The notes: generated from the sequence alone by a model not told the origin. A DNA stretch of 43,871 nucleotides from Natronorubrum halalkaliphilum (GCF_009834785.1 NZ_WUYX01000037.1:1-43871); one strand, 5' to 3'; positions 26,677 to 35,426 are shown, numbered from the stretch's first letter. Numbers and translations: made by a program.

Positions 26677-27488
26677 CAGACAACGACTCATCCCAGGAAG
26701 GGCTCGACGCCGCCGAAGAAGAGATCGACGAGGAGCCAGCCGAAGGGGCTGGCCCCGCCGCCGATCCCGACGAAGACGTCGAGCCAGCCGACGAACAACC
26801 CGCCGACGCCGAAGCCACCGAGGCCGACGCCGACGCAGAACCAGCCACTGACGAGGAGCCAGAAGACGCCGGTCCAACCCTCGACGACGACGTAATGTCC
26901 GACGAGGAGGCCGACCTGCTCATTCCCGTCGAGGACTACCTCGGCGCCGGTGTTCACATCGGGACCCAGCAGAAGACCAACGACATGGAGCGGTTCATCC
27001 ACCGCGTCCGGACCGACGGTCTCTACGTGCTCGACGTTTCGAAGACCGACGGCCGCATCCGCACGGCCGCGAGCTTCCTGTCGAACTACGATCCAGAACA
27101 GATCCTCGTCACCTCGAGTCGCCAGTACGGTCGGTTCCCGGCGGAGAAGTTCGCCGAAGCCGTCGGCGCTCGCGCCCGCACCGGTCGTTTCATCCCGGGT
27201 ACCCTGACGAACCCGAAGTACGACGGTTACATCGAACCCGACGTACTCGTCGTCACGGACCCGATCGGTGACGCTCAGGCCGTCAAGGAAGCTATCACGG
27301 TCGGCATCCCGGTCATCGCGATGTGTGACTCGAACAACCAGGTCAGTAACGTCGACCTCGTCGTCCCGACGAACAACAAGGGTCGAAAGGCCCTCTCGGT
27401 CGTCTACTGGCTCCTCGCCAACGAAGTCCTCGACAAGCGCGGTGCAGAGCCGTCCTACTCGCTCGAGGACTTCGAGAGCATGGTCTAA
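26673..27488 (+). CDS. rpsB: Small ribosomal subunit protein uS2 with long acidic N-terminal extension
   Basis: The 271-residue protein is archaeal S2. The first about 70 residues are nearly all Asp, Glu, Ala and Pro and have no counterpart in non-halophiles. The S2 core starts at about [21 protein letters not shown] and includes [53 protein letters not shown] and [23 protein letters not shown]. It is the last gene of the block and is followed by a likely terminator. Confidence 0.98.
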   Translation: MTDNDSSQEGLDAAEEEIDEEPAEGAGPAADPDEDVEPADEQPADAEATEADADAEPATDEEPEDAGPTLDDDVMSDEEADLLIPVEDYLGAGVHIGTQQKTNDMERFIHRVRTDGLYVLDVSKTDGRIRTAASFLSNYDPEQILVTSSRQYGRFPAEKFAEAVGARARTGRFIPGTLTNPKYDGYIEPDVLVVTDPIGDAQAVKEAITVGIPVIAMCDSNNQVSNVDLVVPTNNKGRKALSVVYWLLANEVLDKRGAEPSYSLEDFESMV

Positions 27489-27490
27489 TC

Positions 27491-27535
27491 CGAATCGGAT
27501 ACGATTCGAGACGAATACGGATACTGTTCGTTTTT
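27491..27535 (+). terminator. Likely terminator after rpsB
   Basis: CGAATCG and CGATTCG (27491-27497 and 27502-27508) form a perfect 7-bp stem around GATA, three bases after the stop codon, and a run of five T follows at 27531-27535. T-tracts are the main archaeal termination signal; the hairpin is supporting only. Confidence 0.5.
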
Positions 27536-27659
27536 CCGCGGCCGCGGCCGTGACCGAGTGCTGTCAGCCAGTCAGCGACCGTGAGGAGCGATTTCTGTGG
27601 TCGGTCTCTCGAGAACTTACGAGCAAAGGAGTTACGTAGGAACCGCTCGAACGAGGGCT

Positions 27660-27782
27660 ATGATCGATTCGCTGTTCACGTTCGAAAAGGAGAAGATGCC
27701 GATCCCAGTGATCGCCGCGACGACAGGACTGATCGTGATTTTCGCACTCGGCATTCCGTATCGCGTGCTCGTCGGCTTCTGA
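27660..27782 (+). CDS. 40-residue single-span membrane protein
   Basis: This short frame encodes a charged N-terminal stretch (MIDSLFTFEKEKMPIP) and one hydrophobic span at about 17-37 (VIAATTGLIVIFALGIPYRVL). The codon bias is haloarchaeal. Its start is 171 bases after rpsB on the same strand. I do not recognise a family. The frame is open further upstream, but the ATG at 27660 gives the protein that looks natural. It may be a small membrane microprotein; expression is unproven. Confidence 0.5.
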   Translation: MIDSLFTFEKEKMPIPVIAATTGLIVIFALGIPYRVLVGF

Positions 27783-28149
27783 TACTGTCGGACAGCAGTC
27801 ACGGCGAAGTCGGTCGCGAATTCGCGGCCGTTTAGCACTCCACTGGGTTGCGATGCCCAGCAGAACGCGTGGGTTCTGCGCACGTCTTCGACGGCGACGG
27901 CCCCACCAGCACGCCCGGCCCACACATGTCCGGCAGTATGACCGCTGAAGCGAGCCTGCTGTATCGCCGATTCGTGGCCAGTGGCGAATTTCGACCGGCG
28001 CTCAACCGCCCGTAGCGATGCTGACCCTTCTCAACAATCTCACCAGTGAGTGACTGATACGGTCTGCTCGTCAGTTCGCACAGGTGACTCTCTGGGGTTT
28101 GTGTCGTCCCGTACTCGAGTTTAAATACCATACCGAGCCCAGTCGGACT
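27783..28149. other. Gene-free gap with two adjacent hairpins and a strong promoter
   Basis: No convincing gene is visible. Two perfect hairpins follow each other: CTGGG/CCCAG at 27843-27860 and CAGAAC/GTTCTG at 27861-27878. They may belong to a small RNA. At the right end TTTAAATA (28120-28127) is a strong TATA box about 23-30 bases before the next start codon. Confidence 0.4.
28120..28127 (+). promoter_or_regulatory. TATA box of the pilin-like operon
   Basis: TTTAAATA is centred about 26 bases before the ATG at 28150, fitting a leaderless transcript. Confidence 0.7.
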
Positions 28150-29088
28150 ATGGACTGGGAGGCACCCGTTGACGCGTGGTACGTCTATCTGGCAGTTTCG
28201 CTCGTAAGCGTCGCGATCGCTGGTGTTGTCCTCGGCTTTCCGACGGGAGCCCCGCCGGATGCGAATCGGGCGGCGAACACGATCGAACCGGTTGCCGGAA
28301 GCACCACCGAAGCCAGCGCAACGTGGGAGTACGACGCCGAAACGATCGTCATCGACGGGACGACCCTCGAGTTAGCAAACGAGCACGGAATCAGTCACGC
28401 CAGCCTGAATTATGGTGTCGTCGTTCCCGTCAACGATTCTAAACGGTTGGCAAACATAACTCGCGGTGCCGAGTTCGAAGCCGAATACGGCGACGAACTG
28501 GCGGACGAGGATACACACGCAGTCGAAACGTTTCTTTCGGAGGTCACAGACCAATACGAGAAAAACAGCGATACGAGGCTGACCGCAAGCGACGAACTAG
28601 TTGCTCGCCAGGTCAGTGTCGACCCGGCGGACGACAACATCAGGTCGTTCGTCGAGGTCGTCAACTTCGAGTCGATTCCGTCTGATTGGAAACTCGGCGG
28701 TTATGTTATGACCGGTATTGGAACCGTGCAGGGATCGTACAGCGGGATCGATGGGAACAGCATCGAAATGTCCGTCGATGGTGACTACGCCGGCCCGAGT
28801 GGTTCTTCCATCAGCGACGCTGTTACCGATCAGACCTTTCATAGCGGCGAAGGCGAATTTTCGGTAGATATCGAATCATCGGATACCTTCGACCGACCGG
28901 GCGACTCTCCCGTGGACGTGACGATCGAGTTCGACAACGGTGGAACGTGCGTGGAGTCACTCGATCCCGGTTCTGAAGGGCGGTGTACGAACGAGATATC
29001 GCGCTCGGCCGACTTCGATGCTAGCGCACCGTTCGTCGAACACAAACGTACTACTGAGATGTACCATGTCACACTTGTCGTCGTCTAG
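28150..29088 (+). CDS. Secreted/membrane-anchored haloarchaeal protein (DUF7283-like)
   Basis: The 312-residue protein has one membrane segment at about 10-32 (WYVYLAVSLVSVAIAGVVLGFPTG) after a short cytoplasmic start, and the remainder is an acidic, Ser/Asp-rich extracellular domain. It contains two cysteines (GTCVES and GRCTNE) close together that could form a disulfide. I relate it from memory to DUF7283, a haloarchaeal family found with Tad/type IV pilus-like clusters; the biochemical function is unknown. It is the first of three coupled genes, its end overlapping the next gene by 23 bases. Confidence 0.7.
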   Translation: MDWEAPVDAWYVYLAVSLVSVAIAGVVLGFPTGAPPDANRAANTIEPVAGSTTEASATWEYDAETIVIDGTTLELANEHGISHASLNYGVVVPVNDSKRLANITRGAEFEAEYGDELADEDTHAVETFLSEVTDQYEKNSDTRLTASDELVARQVSVDPADDNIRSFVEVVNFESIPSDWKLGGYVMTGIGTVQGSYSGIDGNSIEMSVDGDYAGPSGSSISDAVTDQTFHSGEGEFSVDIESSDTFDRPGDSPVDVTIEFDNGGTCVESLDPGSEGRCTNEISRSADFDASAPFVEHKRTTEMYHVTLVVV

Positions 29089-29581
29089 GGCCCAGACCGA
29101 GCCGATCGCAGCGCTCGTTGCCGTGCTGGCGCTCAGTACCGGCATCGGGTTGTACGCCGTGTACATCGGCGGTGTACTCCCCGGACAGAGCGATCGCACT
29201 GCAGAAACGACGGCGATCGACCGCATCTGGGAGGACCTCGAGGACGAGGAACACGGCGTCTTTCCCGTCCCGGAGTACGAATCCGGCACGGACCGACAGC
29301 TGCGTGAGGCCCTCGATCAGGATTCGTTACCTGACGGGAAGAACGTCTACATAGCGATCACCGCGTACGAAGACGGTGAGCCAACCGTTTACGCCGCGGC
29401 TCACTTCGATTCCGAAGGCGACACGCTTCGGGAGCAACAACTCCCGTCGAGCCACGCGGACTTCGGTCCACCGCGAGCGGCGGGCGAACCGGATTCGACG
29501 GGCATCGCGACGCGACCGATTTCGGTCGAGGTAACCCCGGCGGACGTCCGCGGCGGCACGCTTCACGTGGAGGTCTGGTGA
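29066..29581 (+). CDS. Pilin-like/type IV pilus-associated membrane protein (DUF7285-like)
   Basis: The 171-residue protein starts with SSRAQTEPIAALVAVLALSTG, which resembles the class III or archaeal pilin-like N-terminus: a short charged leader, Q-T/E-P and a hydrophobic helix (about 13-35). The remaining part is soluble and acidic. I relate it from memory to DUF7285. The ATG at 29066 lies inside the end of the previous gene, and the stop overlaps the GTG start of the next gene (GTGA), so the three are translated together. Its role is unknown; a pilus or secretion system minor component is inferred. Confidence 0.68.
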   Translation: MSHLSSSRAQTEPIAALVAVLALSTGIGLYAVYIGGVLPGQSDRTAETTAIDRIWEDLEDEEHGVFPVPEYESGTDRQLREALDQDSLPDGKNVYIAITAYEDGEPTVYAAAHFDSEGDTLREQQLPSSHADFGPPRAAGEPDSTGIATRPISVEVTPADVRGGTLHVEVW

Positions 29582-30741
29582 CCGTGCGACGGCGCGATGC
29601 GGACCGCGACCGCGGTGTCAGCACCGTCGTCGATGTCGCTCTGGCACTGCTCTTGATCACCGCGAGCGTGATGATCGTCGGCTACGCTCTCACCGAGACG
29701 TCCGACGGTGGGGCCGGCGACCACACGGACCAGATCGTACCGAACGATGATGAGTTCGGTGACCGTTCGGCGACGCAGACGACGGAGGTCCTCGCCGAAT
29801 CGACGATTGCCGTTACGTACAGCCTCGAGGATGTTCGCGACGAAGACGAGTTCTCCGAGCCCGTCATCACGAACGCACACACGTATACGCGAACCGATCA
29901 CGGCTCCCCGCTCGGGTTGTTGGCCGACGCTGCGTTGACGAACCACCGGATCGGGGGTGATCCCGTGCTGGCCTACGGCCAGGAGTACGAGGAGGCCGTC
30001 GACTGGGCGATCCGTCACAATTTGTTGGGTGCCGAACGGAATTTCTACGTCGTCGCCGAGTGGGAACCCTATGACGGAGCGGGTATCAACGGCACGGCGA
30101 CGGCCGGCGAACGGCCACCCGCCGACGCCGACATCTCCAGTACGTCGACGACGGTCTCGAGCGGATTTTCGGCAATCGACGACGACGAACTCGAGGAGAG
30201 TTGGCTCGACGCCGACGACTGGTGGGACGAAACGATCAGCGGCTTCCCGGGTGTCGACGACTCGGCAGACCTGCCGGGACTGGCAGGCTCGGACAACAAG
30301 TCCTACGCCGCGGCCGGGACGGTCATCGGTGAAACCATCGTAGAGGGCCTGTTCCCACCCGAACCGTCCCAGTACGCACTGGAAGATCAGGGGATCGAGC
30401 GAGCGCTCAAGGTCTACCACTACAACTCGATGGTCGAAACCATCGGCGACTTCTCGTTCCGGAGCGCAGACACCCATCCACCGCTGGTTCGCTCCAAAGC
30501 GAGGGCCGAGGCGGCGAATCACAACGTCCTCGTCGGCCAGGATGGCGGGTACGACTTCACCGACGCCGACGGACTTGCCGCCTGGATCGCGGCGGACATC
30601 CCCGACGCCTTCGAGGAGGAGTTCGCGGAGATCGACGAGAACTACGACGGCGAGGAGCGCGACGAGCGGAAAGTCGAGACGGTAATCGCGGCGTTGGCGA
30701 ACGACGACGTGACGGTAACGGTCCAGACCTGGACCGAATGA
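29578..30741 (+). CDS. Pilus-associated membrane protein (DUF7284-like)
   Basis: The 387-residue protein begins MTVRRRDADRDRGVSTVVDV and then a single hydrophobic helix (VALALLLITASVMIVGYAL, about 20-40). The R-G-V-S-T-V start is like that of archaeal pilin-like and flagellin-related proteins. The body contains a cluster of Gly/Asp and Trp-rich stretches and is presumably outside the membrane. I relate it to DUF7284 from memory. The start is GTG at 29578, overlapping the stop of the previous gene. No ATPase (TadA/PilT type) or TadC-like membrane platform is in the window, which is unusual for such genes. Confidence 0.68.
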   Translation: MTVRRRDADRDRGVSTVVDVALALLLITASVMIVGYALTETSDGGAGDHTDQIVPNDDEFGDRSATQTTEVLAESTIAVTYSLEDVRDEDEFSEPVITNAHTYTRTDHGSPLGLLADAALTNHRIGGDPVLAYGQEYEEAVDWAIRHNLLGAERNFYVVAEWEPYDGAGINGTATAGERPPADADISSTSTTVSSGFSAIDDDELEESWLDADDWWDETISGFPGVDDSADLPGLAGSDNKSYAAAGTVIGETIVEGLFPPEPSQYALEDQGIERALKVYHYNSMVETIGDFSFRSADTHPPLVRSKARAEAANHNVLVGQDGGYDFTDADGLAAWIAADIPDAFEEEFAEIDENYDGEERDERKVETVIAALANDDVTVTVQTWTE

Positions 30742-30763
30742 CGCGAAAACGTCCGCGAACGAT

Positions 30764-31684
30764 TCAGGATTCCGTGGCGACCAATTCACGAACCCGTTCG
30801 ACCGCAGCCTCGGCGTCGGTCCCGAAGACGTAGGTCGCGGGTTCGATCCCGAACGCACCGCGGTGATAGGCGACGTGTGGAACGCCGCCGTGTGCCGTGA
30901 ACCTCGAGCGAAGGTGTGCCCCGCGGTCTTCGTAGTCGGCGTCGAACTCGAGGGTCGCCAACCCACGCTCCTGAGCGGCCTCGAGCAGTCGATCGTCCGT
31001 CGCGATATTCAGCGCGCCGCGAATATTAGGATCGACGTCGGAGGCGGCAAGGAGTGCGGTCGAAACGTGTTTGGAGGCCCCGAACTCGGGATTTGCGGGG
31101 ATCTCGAGGCGGCCGTTCAGTTCGTAGATTCGGCCCGGAATCGCGGCGACGTCGGTTTCATCGTCGGGGTCGGGAAGACACATTCCGATATTGGTGCCGA
31201 CGTTAGGGACGTAGCCGCTAATTTCGGGCACCGTGGCGAGGGTTCGTGCGGCCGTCCGCACGTCGGCGAGTACGTCTCGTTCGGCCCGTACGTCGGGATC
31301 GAGACCGCGGACACAGAGGTCACAGCCGAGTCCCTGAAGGGCGGGCATCTCCTCCTCGTGGAGTTCGCAGATCGGCCCGCGGTCCTCGAGGCTTCGAATC
31401 AGCGAGAGGAGTTCGGCCAACGCGTCGTAGCCGTCCATCTCGCCGCTCGAGAGACCGTCGGCGATGCGATCGACGGTGGCAACGGTTTCGGGGTGATTAC
31501 GAAAGCGGTCGTCGCCGCCGCTCTCGCCGCCCACGTACTTGCTGACGGCGGCCTGGGTCACGCCGAGGTTGGCTGCGATCTCCTGTTGGGTCATGCCGCG
31601 ATCGGCGAGTCGGGTCGCGAGCATGGCCCGCACCGTCGGGAGAAACCGGTCGACAACGAGTTCGCTCGGCAGGACGAGAGACAT
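30764..31684 (-). CDS. thiR: ThiR-type regulator: HTH plus ThiN (thiamine-phosphate synthase-like) domain
   Basis: The 306-residue protein has an N-terminal Cro/XRE-like helix-turn-helix (LADRGMTQQEIAANLGVTQAAVSKYVGG, about 25-52). Its C-terminal half matches the ThiN domain (VPEISGYVPNVGTNIGMCLPDPDDETDVAAIPGRI, then ANPEFGASKHVSTALLAASDVDPNIRGALNIATDD). This HTH-ThiN architecture is that of ThiR, the archaeal repressor that senses thiamine phosphate and controls thiamine synthesis and uptake genes. Start ATG at 31684 is the natural one. It lies 79 bases downstream of phnE on the same strand, so it may be in the transporter's operon. Confidence 0.85.
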   Translation of the reverse strand: MSLVLPSELVVDRFLPTVRAMLATRLADRGMTQQEIAANLGVTQAAVSKYVGGESGGDDRFRNHPETVATVDRIADGLSSGEMDGYDALAELLSLIRSLEDRGPICELHEEEMPALQGLGCDLCVRGLDPDVRAERDVLADVRTAARTLATVPEISGYVPNVGTNIGMCLPDPDDETDVAAIPGRIYELNGRLEIPANPEFGASKHVSTALLAASDVDPNIRGALNIATDDRLLEAAQERGLATLEFDADYEDRGAHLRSRFTAHGGVPHVAYHRGAFGIEPATYVFGTDAEAAVERVRELVATES

Positions 31685-31763
31685 ACGAGCGCGTAGCGCG
31701 GACACCGGCTTAAATCCGGCTACCGCGCTCGAACGAGCGCGCTCGAGTGTCCTGCGGTCCGGC

Positions 31764-32642
31764 TCAGCTCCGTGCGGCCCGCCGCTCGGCGTCGAGCAGG
31801 CTTCGGAGTCGATTCGCCACGAATTCGACGCTCACCACGAGGACGAGGATTGCGACGATCGCCGCCATGACCCGTGTATAGTTTCTGGCTCTGAAAGCCA
31901 TGATCAGCGGATAGCCGATGCCGCCCGCGCCGACGATGCCGAGCACCGAGCTCTTGCGGGCGTTGATCTCGAGGTAGAACAGCGTCCACGCGACGTACGC
32001 CGTCGATACTTGCGGAATTCGAGCGGCCGACGTCGTCGCCAGGAGTCCGGCGCCGCTCGAGACGACGGCGTCGACCGGCGCGCGGTCGATCTCTTCCATC
32101 TCGTCGGCGAACAATCGTCCGAGGTCGCCGACGGTCCCCATCGCGATAGCGAGCGCACCGGCGACCGGCCCGAGTCCCGCGAGGATCACGAACAGGAGCG
32201 CGTAGACCATGCTCGGCACGGCCCGAACGCCGCCCAGAAACAGCCGCAGGGGAGTGTAAACGATTCGCGGCGTTACGTTGCTCGCGGCGAGAACGCCGAG
32301 ACAGAACGCGAGCGGGAGCCCGATCGCCGTACCGACGCCCGCGATGGCCAGCGTCTCGAGGGTCGCCGACGCCAGCGTCGAGCCGTCCGCCTGCAACTGC
32401 GCCCAGAGCTGTCCGGGCGCGAGCATCTCCTCGAGCAACACGTCCCGCAGGTTTCCGCGGTGGGCGTAGAGGTACGCGAGGTCGAAACCGAGCCATCGCG
32501 CGGCCGCGAACACGAGAGCGACCAGCGCGACGACCGCGCCGGTCCGAACGACGAATCGGCGTCGCCAGCGGGCCTGAACCTGGTCGAACTCGTCGTCGAC
32601 GGCGATTCCGTCTTCGGAGTGACGCCGCTCACGCCGGGACAT
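31764..32642 (-). CDS. phnE: Phosphonate-family ABC transporter permease
   Basis: The 292-residue protein is a PhnE-like ABC transporter permease. Membrane segments occur at about 32-50, 90-120, 130-160 and 240-270, and the permease motif EINARKSSVLGIVGAGGIGYPL (about 220-240) is characteristic of phosphonate-type permeases. It overlaps phnC by 14 bases. Transport of a phosphonate, phosphite or some other oxyanion is inferred from the family; the presence of a ThiR-type regulator next door leaves open a thiamine-related substrate. Confidence 0.88.
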   Translation of the reverse strand: MSRRERRHSEDGIAVDDEFDQVQARWRRRFVVRTGAVVALVALVFAAARWLGFDLAYLYAHRGNLRDVLLEEMLAPGQLWAQLQADGSTLASATLETLAIAGVGTAIGLPLAFCLGVLAASNVTPRIVYTPLRLFLGGVRAVPSMVYALLFVILAGLGPVAGALAIAMGTVGDLGRLFADEMEEIDRAPVDAVVSSGAGLLATTSAARIPQVSTAYVAWTLFYLEINARKSSVLGIVGAGGIGYPLIMAFRARNYTRVMAAIVAILVLVVSVEFVANRLRSLLDAERRAARS

Positions 32643-33336
32643 TGTACACCTCCCCGATGCGTTCCGGGTCGACGTCGGCCGCGGCGGCGTCGAGCGTCAG
32701 CCGCCCGTCGGCGAGGCCCAGATATCGATCGGCGATCTCGCCGGCGAGTCGCGGTTGGTGGAGACTGACGAGGCCGACGAGGTCCTCCCGACGGACCACC
32801 GATGCCAGCCGCTCGAGAACGGCGCGAGCGGTCACCGGATCGAGCGACGCAACCGGCTCGTCAGCGAGGAGCACTCGCGGCTCCTGGTGGAGCGCGCGAG
32901 CGATGCCGACGCGCTGACGCTCGCCGCCGGAGAGGTCGCCGACGCGTTGCTGTGCGCAGCCGGCCAGATCGACCGCGTGGAGTCGTTCGATCGCGGCTCG
33001 TTTCTCCGCCGCCGTATGCCACCCGAGAAGCTCGCGCCAGGCCGACTCACGGGCGAGGCCACCATCGAGGACGTTCTCGAGGGCCGATTTACCGTCGAGC
33101 AGGGCTCCCTCCTGAAAGATCAACGCGGCGTCGGTCCGGCCGAGGGGCTCGCCCTCGAGTCGGATCGTTCCCGAATCGGGCCGTTCCAACCCGTTTAGAC
33201 ACCGCAGCAGGGTCGTTTTTCCGGAACCGGAGCGACCGACCAGGACTGCCATTGAACCGGGTTCGAGGTCGAACGAGATATCGGCTACCGCGTCGACAGC
33301 GCCGTAGCGCTTCTCGAGGCCGGTGACGGAGAGCAT
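32629..33336 (-). CDS. phnC: Phosphonate-family ABC transporter ATPase
   Basis: The 235-residue protein is the ATP-binding subunit. Walker A is GRSGSGKTTLLR at about 34-45, the signature LSGGERQRVGIARAL is at about 134-148, and Walker B is RVLLADEPVASLDP. It is PhnC-like in length and order. It starts six bases after phnD and overlaps phnE, making one transport operon phnD-phnC-phnE. Confidence 0.92.
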   Translation of the reverse strand: MLSVTGLEKRYGAVDAVADISFDLEPGSMAVLVGRSGSGKTTLLRCLNGLERPDSGTIRLEGEPLGRTDAALIFQEGALLDGKSALENVLDGGLARESAWRELLGWHTAAEKRAAIERLHAVDLAGCAQQRVGDLSGGERQRVGIARALHQEPRVLLADEPVASLDPVTARAVLERLASVVRREDLVGLVSLHQPRLAGEIADRYLGLADGRLTLDAAAADVDPERIGEVYNVPA

Positions 33337-33342
33337 GGCGGT

Positions 33343-34284
33343 TTATTCGTCGCTGGTGTCGTCTTCCTCGTCCTCCGCTTCGGCGTCGTCGAGTGTCTCG
33401 ATGTCGAGTCCCATCTGGTCGGCAATATCGCGAACGTGGTCGTACAGTTCGGGGTCGAACTCGCCGTACTCGTCGACTCGGTGGTCCTCGAGTGCCGTCT
33501 CGGGCGTCTCGATGAGCCGCGTTGCGAGCCGGTCGCGGACGTCCTCGGGCGTGTCCGGCTTCGCGACGATCACGTCGAACGGAATCGGATCGCTTTCCGC
33601 GATCTTGCTGATTTCGTCGTCGTCGGGATGCTGAAAATCACCGTACGCCGCGGCGTCGACGTGGCCTTCCTCGAGAACCCGGAGCGCGGCGTCGTGGCTC
33701 CCGGCCCAGTCGATATCGAAGTCGTCCGGTTCGGTCTCGATATCCCCCGCGTGCAGGCCCGCTTGCGAGAGCCTGTACCGGGGGAACATGCCGCCGCTGG
33801 CCGACATCGGGTCGACCATGGCAATGGTCTTCCCCTCGAGATCCTCGATCGACTCGATTTCGGTGTCGCTTCTGGTGGCGATGTAGGTGTGATAGGAATC
33901 CGAGCCGTGGGACCAGTTGATCGCGAGGGGGTGAACGTCGTCTTCTTGAGCGAGCACGAAGATGAACGGCGAGAGATTCGCCAGTTCTGTGTGTCCGTTG
34001 ACGACGCTCTCGACGACGCCGCTGTAGTCGGTGGTCGGCACTCCCTCGACGGTGTCGACCGCTTCGAACCCGTCTTCGATCCACTCGAACGTTCCCGCGT
34101 ACTGGTCCCGCAAATCTTCCGCGTCCTGGAACGGCGGCAACCCGAACTCGATATGTCCGTCCGCCCACGCCCCGACGGGGTGATCGCCTTCGTCGATGTC
34201 CGAGCCGGCGATGTCGTCGAGACAACCGGCAGCGCCGGCGGCAACGGTTCCGGCAAACGCGCTGAGATACGTTCTCCGATTCAT
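33343..34284 (-). CDS. phnD: Phosphonate-family ABC transporter substrate-binding lipoprotein
   Basis: The 313-residue protein is a PhnD-like solute-binding protein. The N-terminus MNRRTYLSAFAGTVAAGAAGC has a twin-arginine pair and a lipobox-like AAGC, so it is probably exported by Tat and anchored by lipid, as is usual in haloarchaea. The body contains the PhnD-type pocket segments GKTIAMVDPMSASGGMFPRYRL and GSHDAALRVLEEGHVDAAAYG. The C-terminal tail is strongly acidic. ATG at 34284 gives the signal at the very start. Substrate is uncertain. Confidence 0.88.
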   Translation of the reverse strand: MNRRTYLSAFAGTVAAGAAGCLDDIAGSDIDEGDHPVGAWADGHIEFGLPPFQDAEDLRDQYAGTFEWIEDGFEAVDTVEGVPTTDYSGVVESVVNGHTELANLSPFIFVLAQEDDVHPLAINWSHGSDSYHTYIATRSDTEIESIEDLEGKTIAMVDPMSASGGMFPRYRLSQAGLHAGDIETEPDDFDIDWAGSHDAALRVLEEGHVDAAAYGDFQHPDDDEISKIAESDPIPFDVIVAKPDTPEDVRDRLATRLIETPETALEDHRVDEYGEFDPELYDHVRDIADQMGLDIETLDDAEAEDEEDDTSDE

Positions 34285-34409
34285 AGCTACGATGGGGATC
34301 ACCGAGGGTTAACACTCACGAATAGGTCTGAGTGCAGTCAGAATGCTGTCACGACCGACGGCGGGGCCACCCGGGTCAGTTGCGGGGGCCGTCGCTTCCG
34401 AAAGATAGG

Positions 34410-34416
34410 TATTAAC
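34410..34416 (+). promoter_or_regulatory. TATA-like element of mvk
   Basis: TATTAAC lies 24-30 bases before the mvk ATG, at the distance for a leaderless transcript. Confidence 0.55.
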
Positions 34417-34439
34417 CGTCGTCGTGCGAACGGCCGGAC

Positions 34440-35426
34440 ATGGCAGTCTCGAGCGCTCCCGGCAAGGTGTATCTGTTCGGGGAGCACGCGGTGGTCTACG
34501 GCGAACCCGCCGTTCCGTGTGCCATCGAGGTGCGGGCACGGGTCGGCGTCGAGCAACGATCGGACAACAAACTCCGGATTCACTCCGAAGACCTGAGCCT
34601 GGACGGCTTTACGGTCGAGTACGCGGGGTCGGCGGACGAGCGTCCCGACGTGGACGTCTCCGAGTCCCTGCTGACCGCGGCGATGGGGTACGTCGACGGC
34701 GCGATCGAACAGGTCCGGGACGTGACCGGCGACGACGACGTCGGATTCGACGTGACCATCGAGAGCGACATTCCGCTGGGTGCGGGCCTGGGGTCGTCCG
34801 CGGCGGTCGCCGTCGCCGCTATCGACGCCGGAACGCGCGAACTCGGCACGACGCTCGAGATCGACGAACTCGCCGAGCGTGCCTACCAGACCGAGTACGA
34901 CGTCCAGGGGGGCCAGGCCTCCCGGGCGGACACGTTCTGTTCGGCCACGGGCGGGGCCGTCCGGGTCGAAGGCGATGACTGTCGGTCCCTCGAGGCGCCC
35001 GATCTCCCCATCGTAATCGGGTTCGACGGCGGCGCCGGCGACACTGGCGAACTCGTCGCGGGCGTCCGAGGCCTCCGCGAGGAGTACGAGTTCGCGGCCG
35101 ACACGGTCGAGTCGATCGGCGACATCGTCCGGAACGGCGAGCAGGCGCTCGCCGAGGGCAATATCGAAGAACTCGGCCGCCTGATGAACTTCAATCACGG
35201 GCTGCTCTCGGCGCTTGGAGTCTCCTCGAGATCGCTCGATTCGATGGTCTGGGCGGCCCGCGACGCCGGCGCTAACGGCGCGAAGCTGACGGGTGCGGGC
35301 GGCGGCGGCTGTATCGTCGCCCTCGACGAAAGCGACGAGGCCGAGACGGCGCTGTCGTACACGCCCGGCTGTAAGGACACCTTCCGCGCCGAACTCGCGG
35401 ATACGGGGGTGAGGCGAGTCGAATGA
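34440..35426 (+). CDS. mvk: Mevalonate kinase
   Basis: The 328-residue GHMP kinase phosphorylates mevalonate in the pathway to isoprenoid lipids. It starts with SSAPGKVYLFGEHAVVYGEPAVPCAIE, has the ATP-binding loop DIPLGAGLGSSAAVAVA at about 110-126, and the C-terminal motif NGAKLTGAGGGGCIVAL at about 278-294. Length is normal. It overlaps ipk by four bases (ATGA). In archaea the two enzymes belong to the modified mevalonate pathways. Confidence 0.97.
   Translation: MAVSSAPGKVYLFGEHAVVYGEPAVPCAIEVRARVGVEQRSDNKLRIHSEDLSLDGFTVEYAGSADERPDVDVSESLLTAAMGYVDGAIEQVRDVTGDDDVGFDVTIESDIPLGAGLGSSAAVAVAAIDAGTRELGTTLEIDELAERAYQTEYDVQGGQASRADTFCSATGGAVRVEGDDCRSLEAPDLPIVIGFDGGAGDTGELVAGVRGLREEYEFAADTVESIGDIVRNGEQALAEGNIEELGRLMNFNHGLLSALGVSSRSLDSMVWAARDAGANGAKLTGAGGGGCIVALDESDEAETALSYTPGCKDTFRAELADTGVRRVE

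Noticed and set aside
27832-28131. Reverse-strand 99-codon frame in the gap before the pilin-like operon
   Set aside because: It covers the promoter of the next operon, is rich in Arg, Ser, Pro and Cys unlike haloarchaeal proteins, and has no recognisable family.
31764-32496. Alternative reverse-strand Arg-rich frame inside phnE
   Set aside because: Arg/Gly-rich shadow in another frame of a clear permease gene.
33436-34596. Long open frame antisense to phnD and into mvk
   Set aside because: It is opposite a clear solute-binding protein and runs across the mvk start in another frame.
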